Shown: positions 38,566 to 46,899, counted from the stretch's first letter. The stretch: 64,000 nucleotides of DNA from Kitasatospora humi (GCF_020907985.1 NZ_JAJJPA010000008.1:167686-231685); one strand, 5' to 3'. Numbers and translations are program-made. Notes: generated by a model not told the origin, from the sequence alone.

Positions 38566-38762
38566 CGGTCACCTCGGACGGCGAGTCGGTTCGGGACGGT
38601 GCCGGTGGCGAGTTCGACGCGCTCGGCCGGGGTGATGTGGCGGCAGGCGGCGTGGTCGATCGAGGCGGCGGCCTGCTCGGGCCCGGTGGTGTGGACGGCC
38701 ACGGGCACGCCGCGGCGGCAGAAGCGGCGCGGTTCGGGGCAGCGGAAGCGGACGACGTGCAT
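38562..38762 (-). CDS. Small Arg/Cys-rich early protein
   Basis: 66 aa: MHVVRFRCPEPRRFCRRGVP, then AVHTTGPEQAAASIDHAACRHITPAERVELA. Start preceded by the CCCCTGGAGC element (38,769-38,778). Unknown function. Confidence 0.45.
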   Translation of the reverse strand: MHVVRFRCPEPRRFCRRGVPVAVHTTGPEQAAASIDHAACRHITPAERVELATGTVPNRLAVRGDR

Positions 38763-38851
38763 GGGGGGGCTCCAGGGGGTGTGTGGTGGTCTGTGGTGGG
38801 TCGTGCGTCCCGTGGGGGCGGGGGGCCGGTTGCGCGGGCGTTGGTGGCCCG

Positions 38852-39769
38852 TCAGCCGGTGTCTCGGGTGTGGTCTGCAGCGATCTGGGCGTCGAGTTGC
38901 GCCATGCGGTCGGCGAGCGACGGCGGTGTCCAGGTCTCGTCGCGAGGTTCGGTGCGCTGCTGGGGCTGCTCGTGGGGCCATGCCGGCCCGGTCTGGCCGC
39001 CGGGCAGGCCGAGCAACAGCGGGGGCTGCTGGGTGTCGGTCGGCCGCTCGCGCTCGGCCCACTCGATCCAGCGGATCGCGGCGGCCTCGGGGGTGGTGAG
39101 CCAGCCGGTGGACCGCATCCGGCGGACGAACTTGCGTGTCAGCTCCTGGAGCTGGGCGCCGGTGAGGACCGGGCGGCCGGCGGCGGTTCGGGCTGACTGG
39201 GCGGCTGCGATGGTCTCGCTGTTCGGCTGCCAGGTCTCGGGGATCAGAGAGAGCTCGTCGGGCGCCTGCGCGCGGGGACGGTCACCTTCTTCTCTCTCTG
39301 TACCACTACTGGGTCGGGTCGGGTCGGGGATGCGCGCGCGTGGGGCAGCGTCTCCAGCACCGTCGTGAGACGCGTCGTGAGACGCGTCTGTAGACGCGTC
39401 TACATCGTCGCCGTTGCTTGACGGGCGCTGCCCGTTCTTCTTCTCGCGCCACCGCTGCTGACGTGCAGTTTTGGCCTTGCGGTCGGCCCGAACCTGCTCG
39501 GCGGTGGGGTTGTACTCGTGATAGTCGTGGATACGCCAACCGACTCCCGAAAGTTCCTCCCAAAGCCCGCAGTTCACGAGCTCTTCAGCGCGCTTTCGTG
39601 CCGCGCGAACGTCGCCAACGAGTCGCAGTTCTGCCGTCTTGATGACGCCGTCGGTGAGGTTCTCGGCGCTCCAGCAGATCGCGGAGACGTAGAGGCGGAA
39701 GGCGGCGTCGGACAGCAGGCGCACCTTCCGGTGCGACGGGAACCGGTCATCGAGACGGACCCAGGGCAT
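38852..39769 (-). CDS. Replication initiator/replisome organiser
   Basis: 305 aa. The N-terminal 100 residues form a winged-helix domain (PWVRLDDRFPSHRKVRLLSDAAFRLYVSAICW, AELRLVGDVRAARKRAEELVNCGLW, GWRIHDYHEYNP), the usual start of phage replication organisers. The linker is encoded by tandem repeats (39,367-39,400); the C-terminal part (ELTRKFVRRMRSTGWLTTPEAAAIRWIEWAE) may bind a helicase. By analogy with lambda O the origin may lie inside the gene. Neighbouring clamp-like and Lsr2-like genes support a replication module. Confidence 0.7.
   Translation of the reverse strand: MPWVRLDDRFPSHRKVRLLSDAAFRLYVSAICWSAENLTDGVIKTAELRLVGDVRAARKRAEELVNCGLWEELSGVGWRIHDYHEYNPTAEQVRADRKAKTARQQRWREKKNGQRPSSNGDDVDASTDASHDASHDGAGDAAPRARIPDPTRPSSGTEREEGDRPRAQAPDELSLIPETWQPNSETIAAAQSARTAAGRPVLTGAQLQELTRKFVRRMRSTGWLTTPEAAAIRWIEWAERERPTDTQQPPLLLGLPGGQTGPAWPHEQPQQRTEPRDETWTPPSLADRMAQLDAQIAADHTRDTG
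39367..39400. repeat. Three iteron-like repeats inside the replication gene
   Basis: GAGACGCGTC at 39,367-39,376 and 39,379-39,388, and TAGACGCGTC at 39,391-39,400: exact 12-nt spacing, each with the palindrome GACGCGTC. They encode the STDASHDASHD linker. Candidate origin of phage replication. Confidence 0.5.
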
Positions 39770-39803
39770 GTGCGGCTTCTCTCGGCAGTGCGGGTGGTTG
39801 GGT

Positions 39804-39841
39804 GCCCGTGGCGGGGGGCTGCGGCCGGCCCCGCCACGGGC
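39804..39841 (-). terminator. Strong hairpin after the Lsr2-like gene
   Basis: Perfect 13-bp stem GCCCGTGGCGGGG/CCCCGCCACGGGC with a 12-nt loop, 17 nt after the stop codon at 39,859. Confidence 0.65.
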
Positions 39842-39858
39842 CGTACTGGGGGCGGCCG

Positions 39859-40491
39859 TTAGGCGGCGTCGGCGCGGGGGTGGGCGACGTAGTAGGCGTC
39901 GACCACGTGGCGCGGGATGATCCCGGCGGTGCCGACCTGGTGGCCGTGCTCTCGGGCCCAGGCGCGGATCCGGGCGCCCTCGACCCGGTCGGGCCGCGAC
40001 CTGGAAGGTGCGCTCGTGGCGCTGCTGCCCTTGGCGGCACGCAGGGCCTGCTCGGCGGCCAGCAGCTGCTCCTTGGCCTGCTGGACCCGGTTCTCGGCGG
40101 CCGAGACGACGGCCTCGCGGCGCTGGGCTTGCTGGAGGTCGGCGAGCGCGGCACGGGCCTGCTCGGCGAGGCGCTGCATGCGGCTGCTCTGGTGCTGCAT
40201 GCCCCACGCGATCAGGGCACCAGCCGGGTCGGCGGCGGCAGTTCGGGCAGCGAAGGGAATGCCGGTCGCGGTCACGGCCGCCGCGAGCTGGTCCTGCGTC
40301 AGGCCGGTGGCCTCGGTGATGGCGGCGATGGTCGCGCCGTCCTTGTACATGGAGACGGCGACGGCGGTTTCAGCGTCCACGGTCGATCCTCCTCGATCGG
40401 TGGTGGGTGTGCGGGTGGGGTGGGGCGTGGGCGGTCGCCGGATGCCGGAGGTTTCGGCGTCGATGAGGGCCTGGAGCGCTGCGATGGTCAT
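39859..40491 (-). CDS. Lsr2-type DNA-binding domain protein
   Basis: 210 aa from ATG 40,491 (ATGA overlap); an alternative GTG at 40,380 has the better GAGGAGG site and would give 173 aa. Order: HTH-like part (MYKDGATIAAITEATGLTQDQLAAAVTATG), long helix (ARAALADLQQAQRREAVVSAAENRVQQAKEQLLAAEQAL), then IRAWAREHGHQVGTAGIIPRHVVDAYYVAH, the Lsr2 C-terminal AT-hook-like domain. Lsr2 silences foreign AT-rich DNA in actinobacteria; a phage version may counteract or mimic it. Confidence 0.7.
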   Translation of the reverse strand: MTIAALQALIDAETSGIRRPPTPHPTRTPTTDRGGSTVDAETAVAVSMYKDGATIAAITEATGLTQDQLAAAVTATGIPFAARTAAADPAGALIAWGMQHQSSRMQRLAEQARAALADLQQAQRREAVVSAAENRVQQAKEQLLAAEQALRAAKGSSATSAPSRSRPDRVEGARIRAWAREHGHQVGTAGIIPRHVVDAYYVAHPRADAA

Positions 40492-41129
40492 CGGGCACCG
40501 ACCGGCATGAGGGCGCTCGACCACTCGGCGACCAGCGCGGCCCGGTTCGCGGTCTCGTTGTTGGCGGGCATCACCATTCCGAGGAATCCGTCGTCACTGG
40601 CCAGGAACAGAGGCCGTCGCGGACCCGCCTGCCAGGCGTGCAAGCCGAGTTGGTCGACCGCGGCGAACCTGGCCAGGTAGTTGGGGTTGTAGGCGGTCAG
40701 GTTGACGGGGTCGGTCGGGGCGCCGAGCTTCTCGGTGACTATCTGCCGCCAGTTCGGGAACTGGTGCTGCTCCGGGCGGCGGTTGACGATGCGGAGCATG
40801 TCGTGACCGCACCGCAGGGTTATCGCGGTCCCCTCGCCGCTGGGTGCGACTCCGATGCGGATCTCCTCGTCGGGGTTGATGCCGTCGAGCCAGAGCTGGA
40901 CCTGCGGGATATCCACGCGGTGGAGGTGGGCGTGCCACGGCGTGGGGGTAGTGGCGGCGATCTGGTCGATGGCGAGGGTGTAGCGGTCGGTTGCGATGGC
41001 GTAGAGGTGGGTGGCGGTGGCGTCGAGCCGGATGGCGCCGAGTTCGGGCCGGTCGTCGGCGTGCCGGACGTGCGGTTCGGTGCGGGCGATCGCCTGGGCG
41101 AGGAGCCCGGCGGTGGTGGTGCTGCGCAT
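40488..41129 (-). CDS. Sliding-clamp-like protein (DnaN-like)
   Basis: 213 aa. LGAIRLDATATHLYAIATDRYTLAI and VDIPQVQLWLDG resemble the strand-turn pattern of DNA polymerase III beta subunit domains. It is about half the length of a full clamp (about 370 aa) and may form a different oligomer or modulate the host clamp. Start follows the CCCCTGGAGC element. Coupled to the Lsr2-like gene. Confidence 0.6.
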   Translation of the reverse strand: MRSTTTAGLLAQAIARTEPHVRHADDRPELGAIRLDATATHLYAIATDRYTLAIDQIAATTPTPWHAHLHRVDIPQVQLWLDGINPDEEIRIGVAPSGEGTAITLRCGHDMLRIVNRRPEQHQFPNWRQIVTEKLGAPTDPVNLTAYNPNYLARFAAVDQLGLHAWQAGPRRPLFLASDDGFLGMVMPANNETANRAALVAEWSSALMPVGAR

Positions 41130-41149
41130 GGTGTGCTCCAGGGGCGGAG

Positions 41150-41172
41150 CCGCCCGGGGACGGCCCGGGCGG
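41150..41172 (-). terminator. Hairpin between WhiB-like and clamp-like genes
   Basis: CCGCCCGGG/CCCGGGCGG, 9-bp perfect stem with a 5-nt loop. Confidence 0.55.
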
Positions 41173-41181
41173 CGGGGGTTT

Positions 41182-41604
41182 CTATGCGGGGGCCTTCGTG
41201 CTGCCGGTGGTGCGGAGGCGCCGGTCAGCCTGGGTGTTGGCGATGCGGCAGGGCTCGCACGCGGTCTCACCGCGGCGGCGGCGCCGCTGGTAGCCGGGCC
41301 GCGTACCGTGCTCGGGCGGCTGTCGGCGAGCGGGTGCGGCCGTCGCGGATGCCTCCACAGCCGGTGCCGGGCCGAGCGCAGCCAGCACAGAGCCGCGCTC
41401 GGTGTCGTCCTCGCCACCCCAGATGCCGGCTGCGCGCAGGCGTCGCCCCTCCTCGCGGCAGGCGACCCGGATCGGACAGAGCTGGCACAGCGCCTTGGCG
41501 TTGTCGACACGCTGCCGTGTGTCTCGCACGCCGTCGGGCGCGAAGAACAGGTCCGGATCGGCCTGGCAGGGCAGCGCGGTGTTGGCGCGGAGGGTGGCGG
41601 TCAT
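41182..41604 (-). CDS. WhiB-like (Wbl) regulator
   Basis: 140 aa. Four Cys at 13, 40, 43 and 49 (LPCQADPDLFFAP, CQLCPIRVAC) suited to an iron-sulfur cluster, then the turn motif GIWGG and a basic tail. Wbl proteins bind the host sigma factor HrdB and alter transcription or block septation; a phage Wbl (WhiBTM4) is known to act on its host. The C-terminal extension (ACEPCRIANTQADRRLR) adds two more Cys. The start overlaps the multi-HTH gene stop. Confidence 0.85.
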   Translation of the reverse strand: MTATLRANTALPCQADPDLFFAPDGVRDTRQRVDNAKALCQLCPIRVACREEGRRLRAAGIWGGEDDTERGSVLAALGPAPAVEASATAAPARRQPPEHGTRPGYQRRRRRGETACEPCRIANTQADRRLRTTGSTKAPA

Positions 41605-42425
41605 GCGGCCAGCTCCGGTAGCTGCGCTCCGGCGCGCTCGTGGGCCTTCTGGATTGCGCTCCAGGTGACGCCCAGCCGGTCAGCGATCACGTCCCGAGAC
41701 AGGCCCTGCCGAGCCAGCTCGGACGTGTCCTCGACCAGCGCCGTCACCCGGGGCGTGTCGGGGCCGTAGTTGGGCTGCTCGTCAGGGTTGTCCATGTCGT
41801 CCCACACGGCGGCCGGGTGCCAACCGTGCCGTTGAGCAAGGCGCCGGGCCCGCAGAGCGAGATGGGCAGCCACCCCGTTCCGTTCCGGTTGGAGGGGCCA
41901 CAGCTCCTCGAACAGGGCACGGACTCGGGCGGCTGTTGCGATCTCAACCCCGCTGGTGTCGGGCGCTTTCAGATGGTGGTGGATCTGCTGCTTGTCGACG
42001 CCGAGCCTGCGGGCGAGTTCCGCACCGGGCCAGCCAGCAACGAGCAGGGCGCGCAGGCGTCGCTGCGTGCCGACCACGCTGATGTGTGCGGCGCCGCTGA
42101 CCGGACCGACCGTGGCCACGTGGATGGCCAAGATCCGCTGCTCGGTGCGCACATGGATCCGCCCCCCGCGCAGCAACCGGTAGAGCACTTCGTTTCCCAC
42201 ACCCGAGACCTCGCGGATCTGGAGGTCCGTCCAGCCGGCCGCGCGAAGCGCATGCACCCTGGCGGCCGCCCGGTCTGGGCTGCGGAGCAATCCGCGCCCG
42301 GTGTCACGCAGGTACTTGTGGTACTTCACCTCGGCAGTCACCGCGCTGACGCACTGCCGGCACTGGCAGCCGCGCCGGTAGCGGCGGGCGTCGCCATGGT
42401 CGAACTCCTCCATGCGGGCACTCAC
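41601..42425 (-). CDS. Multi-HTH DNA-binding protein
   Basis: 274 aa from GTG (GTGA overlap). An N-terminal zinc-like motif (CQCRQC) is followed by at least four helix-turn-helix units: AGWTDLQIREVSGVGNEVLYRLL, AGWPGAELARRLGVDKQQIHHHL, a degenerate one (NGVAAHLALRARRLAQRHGW) and QGLSRDVIADRLGVTWSAIQKAHERAG. Proteins of this design occur widely in Streptomyces phages and mobile elements. Probably a regulator; target unknown. Confidence 0.7.
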   Translation of the reverse strand: MSARMEEFDHGDARRYRRGCQCRQCVSAVTAEVKYHKYLRDTGRGLLRSPDRAAARVHALRAAGWTDLQIREVSGVGNEVLYRLLRGGRIHVRTEQRILAIHVATVGPVSGAAHISVVGTQRRLRALLVAGWPGAELARRLGVDKQQIHHHLKAPDTSGVEIATAARVRALFEELWPLQPERNGVAAHLALRARRLAQRHGWHPAAVWDDMDNPDEQPNYGPDTPRVTALVEDTSELARQGLSRDVIADRLGVTWSAIQKAHERAGAQLPELAA

Positions 42426-43141
42426 CGGGCACCGCCAGTGCGCGGTCGGGGGATCATCGGCCACTCGCCGTTCACCACGGCGGACGGGTCGGTCTTGCGC
42501 CGGTACTGTTGCCGGTCGAAGGCCTGCCCGGCCGCCCACTCCACCTGCATCCAGTGCAGGTGCTCCAGTGTCCAGCCCTGGATGTTCGGGTAGCGCTGGG
42601 CGATCTCACCGACAATGCGGGCCGCGGCGAGGGCGTCCGCGTTGGCGGTGTGCGCCCGGCCGACCTCCACCCCGTAATGCTTGGCGAGGGACTCCAGGTT
42701 GCGGGAGCCCTTGCGCCAGCGGTCGGCCTGGCGGTCGATTACCAGCGGATCGATGACGTGCAGATCGGTGTCGCCGAGCTGCTCAGCGAGCGATGGCAGC
42801 CCGTGCCGGGCCAACTCGCGGTCCAGGAGCGTAAGATCGTACGGCGCGTTCATCACCACCAGCGGCACGCCGGCCCGGGCCTGGGTGACGATCGCGGCTG
42901 CGATCTCGGAGACCACCTCAGCGGCCGGGCGGGCACCACGGGCCTGCGTGTTAGTGATGCCGTGCACTCGCGTCGCGGCGCGCGGGATTGGTACGCCCGG
43001 GTTGGCCATCCACGCCCGGGTGACAGCCCGCTGGCCGCCGCCGACCTCAACCAGGGCGGCCGTGATGATCCGGTCGGACTCGACGTCGAGTCCGGTGGTC
43101 TCCGTGTCGAACGCGGCCAGGCGGCTGGTGTGCCAGTTCAC
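42422..43141 (-). CDS. DnaQ-like 3'-5' exonuclease
   Basis: 239 aa from GTG. The DEDDh motifs are all visible: FDTETTGLD (Exo I), NAPYDLTLLDREL (Exo II) and HTANADALAAARI (Exo III, His-x4-Asp). HGIT also present. The C-terminal extension (WMQVEWAAGQAFDRQQYRR) is typical of Streptomyces exonucleases. Proofreading-like or recombination role with the neighbouring exonuclease genes. Confidence 0.85.
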   Translation of the reverse strand: MNWHTSRLAAFDTETTGLDVESDRIITAALVEVGGGQRAVTRAWMANPGVPIPRAATRVHGITNTQARGARPAAEVVSEIAAAIVTQARAGVPLVVMNAPYDLTLLDRELARHGLPSLAEQLGDTDLHVIDPLVIDRQADRWRKGSRNLESLAKHYGVEVGRAHTANADALAAARIVGEIAQRYPNIQGWTLEHLHWMQVEWAAGQAFDRQQYRRKTDPSAVVNGEWPMIPRPRTGGAR

Positions 43142-44028
43142 TCGGCACCACCATGCTCGTCGGTCCACTCGTGCGACAGCGGGCCCGAGGACACCTCGTC
43201 GCCGCTGACGGCGGCCTGAGGGGCGGCGGCGCGAGCGACCTCAGCAACGGTCACCCGCTGCTCGGGGAACGCCTCGTCCCGGGTGACCTCGCCTCGCTGT
43301 AGCGACTGGTAGAGGATCTCCAGCTGCGCAAGGTCCATGTCGGTCCAGTTGGTAACCTTCCGGCCCCGGTTATCCTCCAGCTGCTCGGTGGTGATGCCGC
43401 GAGCCTGGTAGGCGCTGGTGGCCTGCGCGATGCGCTGCGGGAGCGGGACGCCGCCCCCGTGCTTGAGGGTTGCGGTGCACAGATCCTTGGCCTGCTCGAT
43501 GTACCAGACCGGCAGCACCGAGAAGATCATCTCGCGGAGGCGACGCGACCCGTTGTTGCTGTTGTTCTCATAGATGTCGCGGAAGTCCGACAGCCTCTGC
43601 GCCTTGTTCTGCGCCCACCGGGCGTGCGGCACGATGAACGTCGTGGAGACGCGCTCGTTGGACTCCATGTCCCACGCCCAGGCCTGCATCTCGGACTGGG
43701 CGAACTCGTCGTCACGCCGCAGTTCCACGAGGCCGTACTGGATGTTGCCCCAGCAACGCGCCAGCTCTTTGGCCAGGTGAATCGTCTCACCGGCCACCGT
43801 AGAGCCGCCCTTGGGGAAGCTGTAGAACGCGCGCTTCGCGAGGGCCGGCTGCTTGCACGCCTCCGTCATGCGGGAGATGGAGTAGGCCTCAACCCGGGGG
43901 AACTGGCGGGCCACCATGACGGCAGCCTGGACCTCCGCCACCGCCCGGGACTGCTCCACCGCGGTGCCCTGGCCGACACGGCCCGGGGCAGCAGCTGCCT
44001 GCATGTACTGCTCGGCGGGGTAATTCAC
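43138..44028 (-). CDS. Probable recombination partner of the RecE-like exonuclease
   Basis: 296 aa from GTG. AVMVARQFPRVEAYSISRMTEACKQPALAKRAFYSFPKGGSTVAGETIHLAKELARCWGNIQYG and IVPHARWAQNKAQRLSDFRDIYEN are characteristic of a conserved actinophage family always beside an exonuclease gene. By position it should be the single-strand annealing protein (lambda Bet/RecT role), but the sequence does not show a clear RecT motif. Start/stop overlaps (GTGA) at both ends. Confidence 0.65.
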   Translation of the reverse strand: MNYPAEQYMQAAAAPGRVGQGTAVEQSRAVAEVQAAVMVARQFPRVEAYSISRMTEACKQPALAKRAFYSFPKGGSTVAGETIHLAKELARCWGNIQYGLVELRRDDEFAQSEMQAWAWDMESNERVSTTFIVPHARWAQNKAQRLSDFRDIYENNSNNGSRRLREMIFSVLPVWYIEQAKDLCTATLKHGGGVPLPQRIAQATSAYQARGITTEQLEDNRGRKVTNWTDMDLAQLEILYQSLQRGEVTRDEAFPEQRVTVAEVARAAAPQAAVSGDEVSSGPLSHEWTDEHGGAE

Positions 44029-44921
44029 TGCATCTCCTGGAGGTGCTTGTTCTCTGCCCACGCGGGCAGCGAGATGACGTCGATGTCGTCGGAGTAGCCC
44101 GGCCAGCGGTCGGCGGCCGTGCACTCTGCGTAGGTCGAGATGGCCTTGCGGTTGAGGTGCCGACCGATCCGCATCGCCGACGCGGACAGCTGCACCACCC
44201 GCACCAGGTAGGGCGCCGTCTTCTCCTGGAAGACGAACACGAACACCGCACTGTCGTCGGCCAGGCCGAGCGCGCGTACCGCGTCCAGGTACCAAGCGGC
44301 CTGCTGGTGGTAGCCGTAGGAGTGGACCGAGCGCTCGATCGCGTCGGTCGCGGCGCTGACGGTGGTCTTGTAGTCGGGCACGATCAGCCGGCCCCCGCCC
44401 GGGTTCGGCAGCCAGTCCAGCCGGGCTCGCCGCCACACTCGGGCCGCCGTGTCCTGCCAGAACAGCGACTGCTCTGGGCGCCCGTACGCCGGGTTGAACA
44501 GTGCCCCGGCCACCGGGTGACGGCGGATCGCCTCCGCCATCGCCTGTAGCTGCTCGAACTCGTGCCGCAGAACTGGTACCGCGCCAGCTTCCCGGGCCGC
44601 CGCCCGTTCGGTCTGCGCAGCCTTCGTCCGCCAGTCCGCCGCGTCGACAATGACCAGTTCCGGGCCCGAGCCGAGCACCAGCAGGTGCGCGGCCTGGCCG
44701 ATGTCGAACTGCGGCCGCGGCGTGCGCTGGTGGCGTCGCTCGTAATCGAAGAGGGCGGGGCACCCGGGGGCCAGCAGCCGACGGGCGCCAGAGGAAGAGA
44801 GGGAGCCGCCCGGGACCGGGTCGACGTGGTACTGCTCATTCGTCATCTCGTAGACGCCGGGCTCCGTGATGATGGGCCCGGCGGCCGGGGCAGTCGACCC
44901 CGGCAGCGAGGTGATGGTCAT
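44025..44921 (-). CDS. RecE-like PD-(D/E)XK exodeoxyribonuclease
   Basis: 298 aa. FDIGQAAHLLVLGSG supplies the first conserved helix (GQAAHL), ARLDWLPNPGGGRLIVPDYKTT supplies the D-x(n)-(D)xK active site, and SYGYHQQAAWYLDA the trailing helix with the conserved Q and Y. This is the layout of RecE/YqaJ/DUF3799 exonucleases that resect double-strand ends for annealing-type recombination. Paired with 43,138. Confidence 0.85.
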   Translation of the reverse strand: MTITSLPGSTAPAAGPIITEPGVYEMTNEQYHVDPVPGGSLSSSGARRLLAPGCPALFDYERRHQRTPRPQFDIGQAAHLLVLGSGPELVIVDAADWRTKAAQTERAAAREAGAVPVLRHEFEQLQAMAEAIRRHPVAGALFNPAYGRPEQSLFWQDTAARVWRRARLDWLPNPGGGRLIVPDYKTTVSAATDAIERSVHSYGYHQQAAWYLDAVRALGLADDSAVFVFVFQEKTAPYLVRVVQLSASAMRIGRHLNRKAISTYAECTAADRWPGYSDDIDVISLPAWAENKHLQEMQ

Positions 44922-44975
44922 CAGGTGTCTCCTGTTTGGCCGGGCTCGGTGGGCGCCCGGCCGAACTCGTGGGTG

Positions 44976-45305
44976 TCAGGCCTTGCGGGGCTGGCCGGTG
45001 CCAGCGTCGATCGCGGCCAACTCGGCGTCGTCGTAGCCCATGGCGTTGTGCAGCTGCTCGCGGACGGCGCGCAGCTCGCGGCGAACCTGGGCCAACTGCC
45101 GCTCGACGTCGTCGGCGCGCAGGCCGGCGGCCGCAGTCCGGGCGTCGGCGACGTCGGCCCGCTGCCGGGCGGCCGTCAACTCAGCGGCCAGCTCGGCCTC
45201 GTGCTCCTGGGCCACGCGCAGGTCGTCCGCGACGGTGCGCGGGTTGCCCGGCCACGGCTCGACGGTGGGACGGCGGAGCAAACGGAGCAGGGGCAGCAGC
45301 TTCAT
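44976..45305 (-). CDS. Small coiled-coil protein
   Basis: 109 aa: basic N-terminus with a short hydrophobic start (MKLLPLLRLLRRP), then a long coiled coil (DDLRVAQEHEAELAAELTAARQR, RADDVERQLAQVRRELRAVREQLHNAMG). ATGA overlap with the membrane-protein gene before it. Unknown. Confidence 0.5.
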   Translation of the reverse strand: MKLLPLLRLLRRPTVEPWPGNPRTVADDLRVAQEHEAELAAELTAARQRADVADARTAAAGLRADDVERQLAQVRRELRAVREQLHNAMGYDDAELAAIDAGTGQPRKA

Positions 45306-45472
45306 CGGGCGCTCCTCTGAGTAGGGACGTACCGGAGGGGACGGACACGGCGGCGGGCGGCACGGGCCCGGCGGCGGCGCACCCGGGCGGGGAGGTCACT
45401 GGCCATCGCCAGGAACAGCAGCGCCCAGACGGTCAGGCTGATCAGCGTGACCAGCAGGGTGGTGTGGTCCAT
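45302..45472 (-). CDS. 56-aa single-pass membrane protein
   Basis: ATG 45,472: MDHTTLLVTLISLTVWALLF, then LAMASD and a strongly basic tail (RVRRRRARAARRRVRPLRY). ATGA/TGATG overlaps on both sides confirm translation from this frame. Too short for standard gene tables. Function unknown. Confidence 0.55.
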   Translation of the reverse strand: MDHTTLLVTLISLTVWALLFLAMASDLPARVRRRRARAARRRVRPLRYVPTQRSAR

Positions 45473-46035
45473 CACGCCTCCTCGTCCGGGTCGTAGGAGG
45501 TCCGCACGGCGCCCGGGAGCACGACGTAGTCGGACTCCAGCTCCTCGCCGTCCGGGTGCCCCACGTGCATCCGCAGGCCGCCGTCGCTCTCCGCGTCCTC
45601 GTACCAGGTGACGGGGTCCGGGAAGGTGGCGGCATACCAGTCCGCGCAGTGCGCCTGCGCGTCCTCGCGGTGCGTGTAGGTGCCCAGCGGGATGTCACCG
45701 TTGCGGGCATGCCACACCGTCAGCTCGCCGTCACCACCGGCCAGCACGTCCAGGTTGTCCGCCGTCTTCGCCATCAGGCCCCGGGCGTCCGCCAGTTCAG
45801 CGGCCAGCCAGCCCAGCTCGGCGACCAACAGCCGCACGATCTCCGGCGCCCCCGCCACGAACGTGGCATCGCCCGCAGCCCGCACACCGAACGCGACCAC
45901 GCCACCATCCGCAGCAGCCACCTGCGAGTCGCCGGCCGACTGCGGCCGCACCACCCACTGGCCCGGCGTCACCCGCGACAGCAGGCGCTCGATGCTCTCC
46001 AACTGCGCCGCGCTCAGCGGCTCCCGGGCGCTCAT
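45472..46035 (-). CDS. Ead/Ea22-like early protein
   Basis: 187 aa. N-terminal LSAAQLESIERLLSRVTPGQW, then AGDATFVAGAPEIVRLLVAELGWL gives the Ea22-type layout also seen at 37,107. The C-terminal half has LTVWHARNGDIPLGTYTHREDAQAHCADWYAA. Unknown early role. Confidence 0.6.
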   Translation of the reverse strand: MSAREPLSAAQLESIERLLSRVTPGQWVVRPQSAGDSQVAAADGGVVAFGVRAAGDATFVAGAPEIVRLLVAELGWLAAELADARGLMAKTADNLDVLAGGDGELTVWHARNGDIPLGTYTHREDAQAHCADWYAATFPDPVTWYEDAESDGGLRMHVGHPDGEELESDYVVLPGAVRTSYDPDEEA

Positions 46036-46463
46036 CGAGCACCGCCGCGGTACTGCCGGCGCCGCAGGTCCTCGTAGGCGCAGCGCGCGTCGGCCAGCCT
46101 CTTGAAGGTCTGCGACCGCTGCTTCCCGTCCTCGCGCCACCGCACCCGCCGCTGGCGGCCGTCCACGCGTTCAAGCCACACCGCGCTGATCACGGGCTCG
46201 TGCTTCGACTCAGCCTGCTCCGGAGCCAGCCGCTTCAGCTCGGTGAGCGCCGCATCCAGCTCGCCCTCCGCGTCGTCCAGGTCCGCATCGAGCTCGTCGA
46301 TCTCGTCCAGCAGCTCACGGATCACCGGCGCCATCAGGTTCAGCCAGTGCTCGGCCTGGCGGCGGGTCGTCGGGTTCCAGCGCGCGGCCTGCGGCACGAT
46401 CGTGTCGAGCTGCATCTCCCGGAGCGCGGCCAGCCGCTCCTCGCTGATCGGCTCCCGGCTCAC
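46032..46463 (-). CDS. Hypothetical early protein
   Basis: 143 aa from GTG (GTGA). Helical N-terminal two-thirds (LAALREMQLDTIV, LLDEIDELDADLDDAEGELDAALTELKRL) with a beta C-terminal part (ISAVWLERVDGRQRRVRWREDGKQRSQTFKRLADARCAYEDLRRR). The latter resembles the arm-type DNA-binding domain of integrases, which is curious so near the integrase. No further assignment. Confidence 0.5.
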   Translation of the reverse strand: MSREPISEERLAALREMQLDTIVPQAARWNPTTRRQAEHWLNLMAPVIRELLDEIDELDADLDDAEGELDAALTELKRLAPEQAESKHEPVISAVWLERVDGRQRRVRWREDGKQRSQTFKRLADARCAYEDLRRRQYRGGAR

Positions 46464-46801
46464 GCCGCCACCGCCGACCCACGCTGCGGGGCGGGGTACG
46501 CCGACACCTCGACCTGAACCTCGGCGTACCGCCCGACCGCCTTCAGCTTCCAGTGCGTCTCGCCGCGGTACTCGTACTCGCTCGGGGGCCACTCCTCCAG
46601 GCCCAGCTCCCGCACCCACGCGTCGAACGTGTCCGCGTCCGCCTCGTGGAGGAACACCGCCAGCACACCGTTCCGCGCCTCCACGACCGTGGCCGGCAGC
46701 TGCGGGTACAGACGCGCCAGGTTGAGCGCCGCGGTGAGCAACCCGGCGGCGGCACGCAGGGGGTGCGGTGCCGGAGGGATGATGATCTCGGTAGGCTCCA
46801 T
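46460..46801 (-). CDS. Hypothetical early protein
   Basis: 113 aa from ATG 46,801 (MEPTEIIIPPAPHPLRAAAG). Mixed alpha/beta (LPATVVEARNGVLAVFLHEADADTFDAWVRELGL, EYRGETHWKLKAVGRYAEVQVEVSAY). Unknown. Probably repressed in the lysogen with its operon. Confidence 0.5.
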   Translation of the reverse strand: MEPTEIIIPPAPHPLRAAAGLLTAALNLARLYPQLPATVVEARNGVLAVFLHEADADTFDAWVRELGLEEWPPSEYEYRGETHWKLKAVGRYAEVQVEVSAYPAPQRGSAVAA

Positions 46802-46899
46802 GAGGGCCTGCCTCCTTCGTTGTTCTGTCTGGGTGAGGTGGGCTCGGGTCGCCCCTGGGCTGGAATTCCGGGGCGGCCCACCCACAGGTCTGGGGTGGA

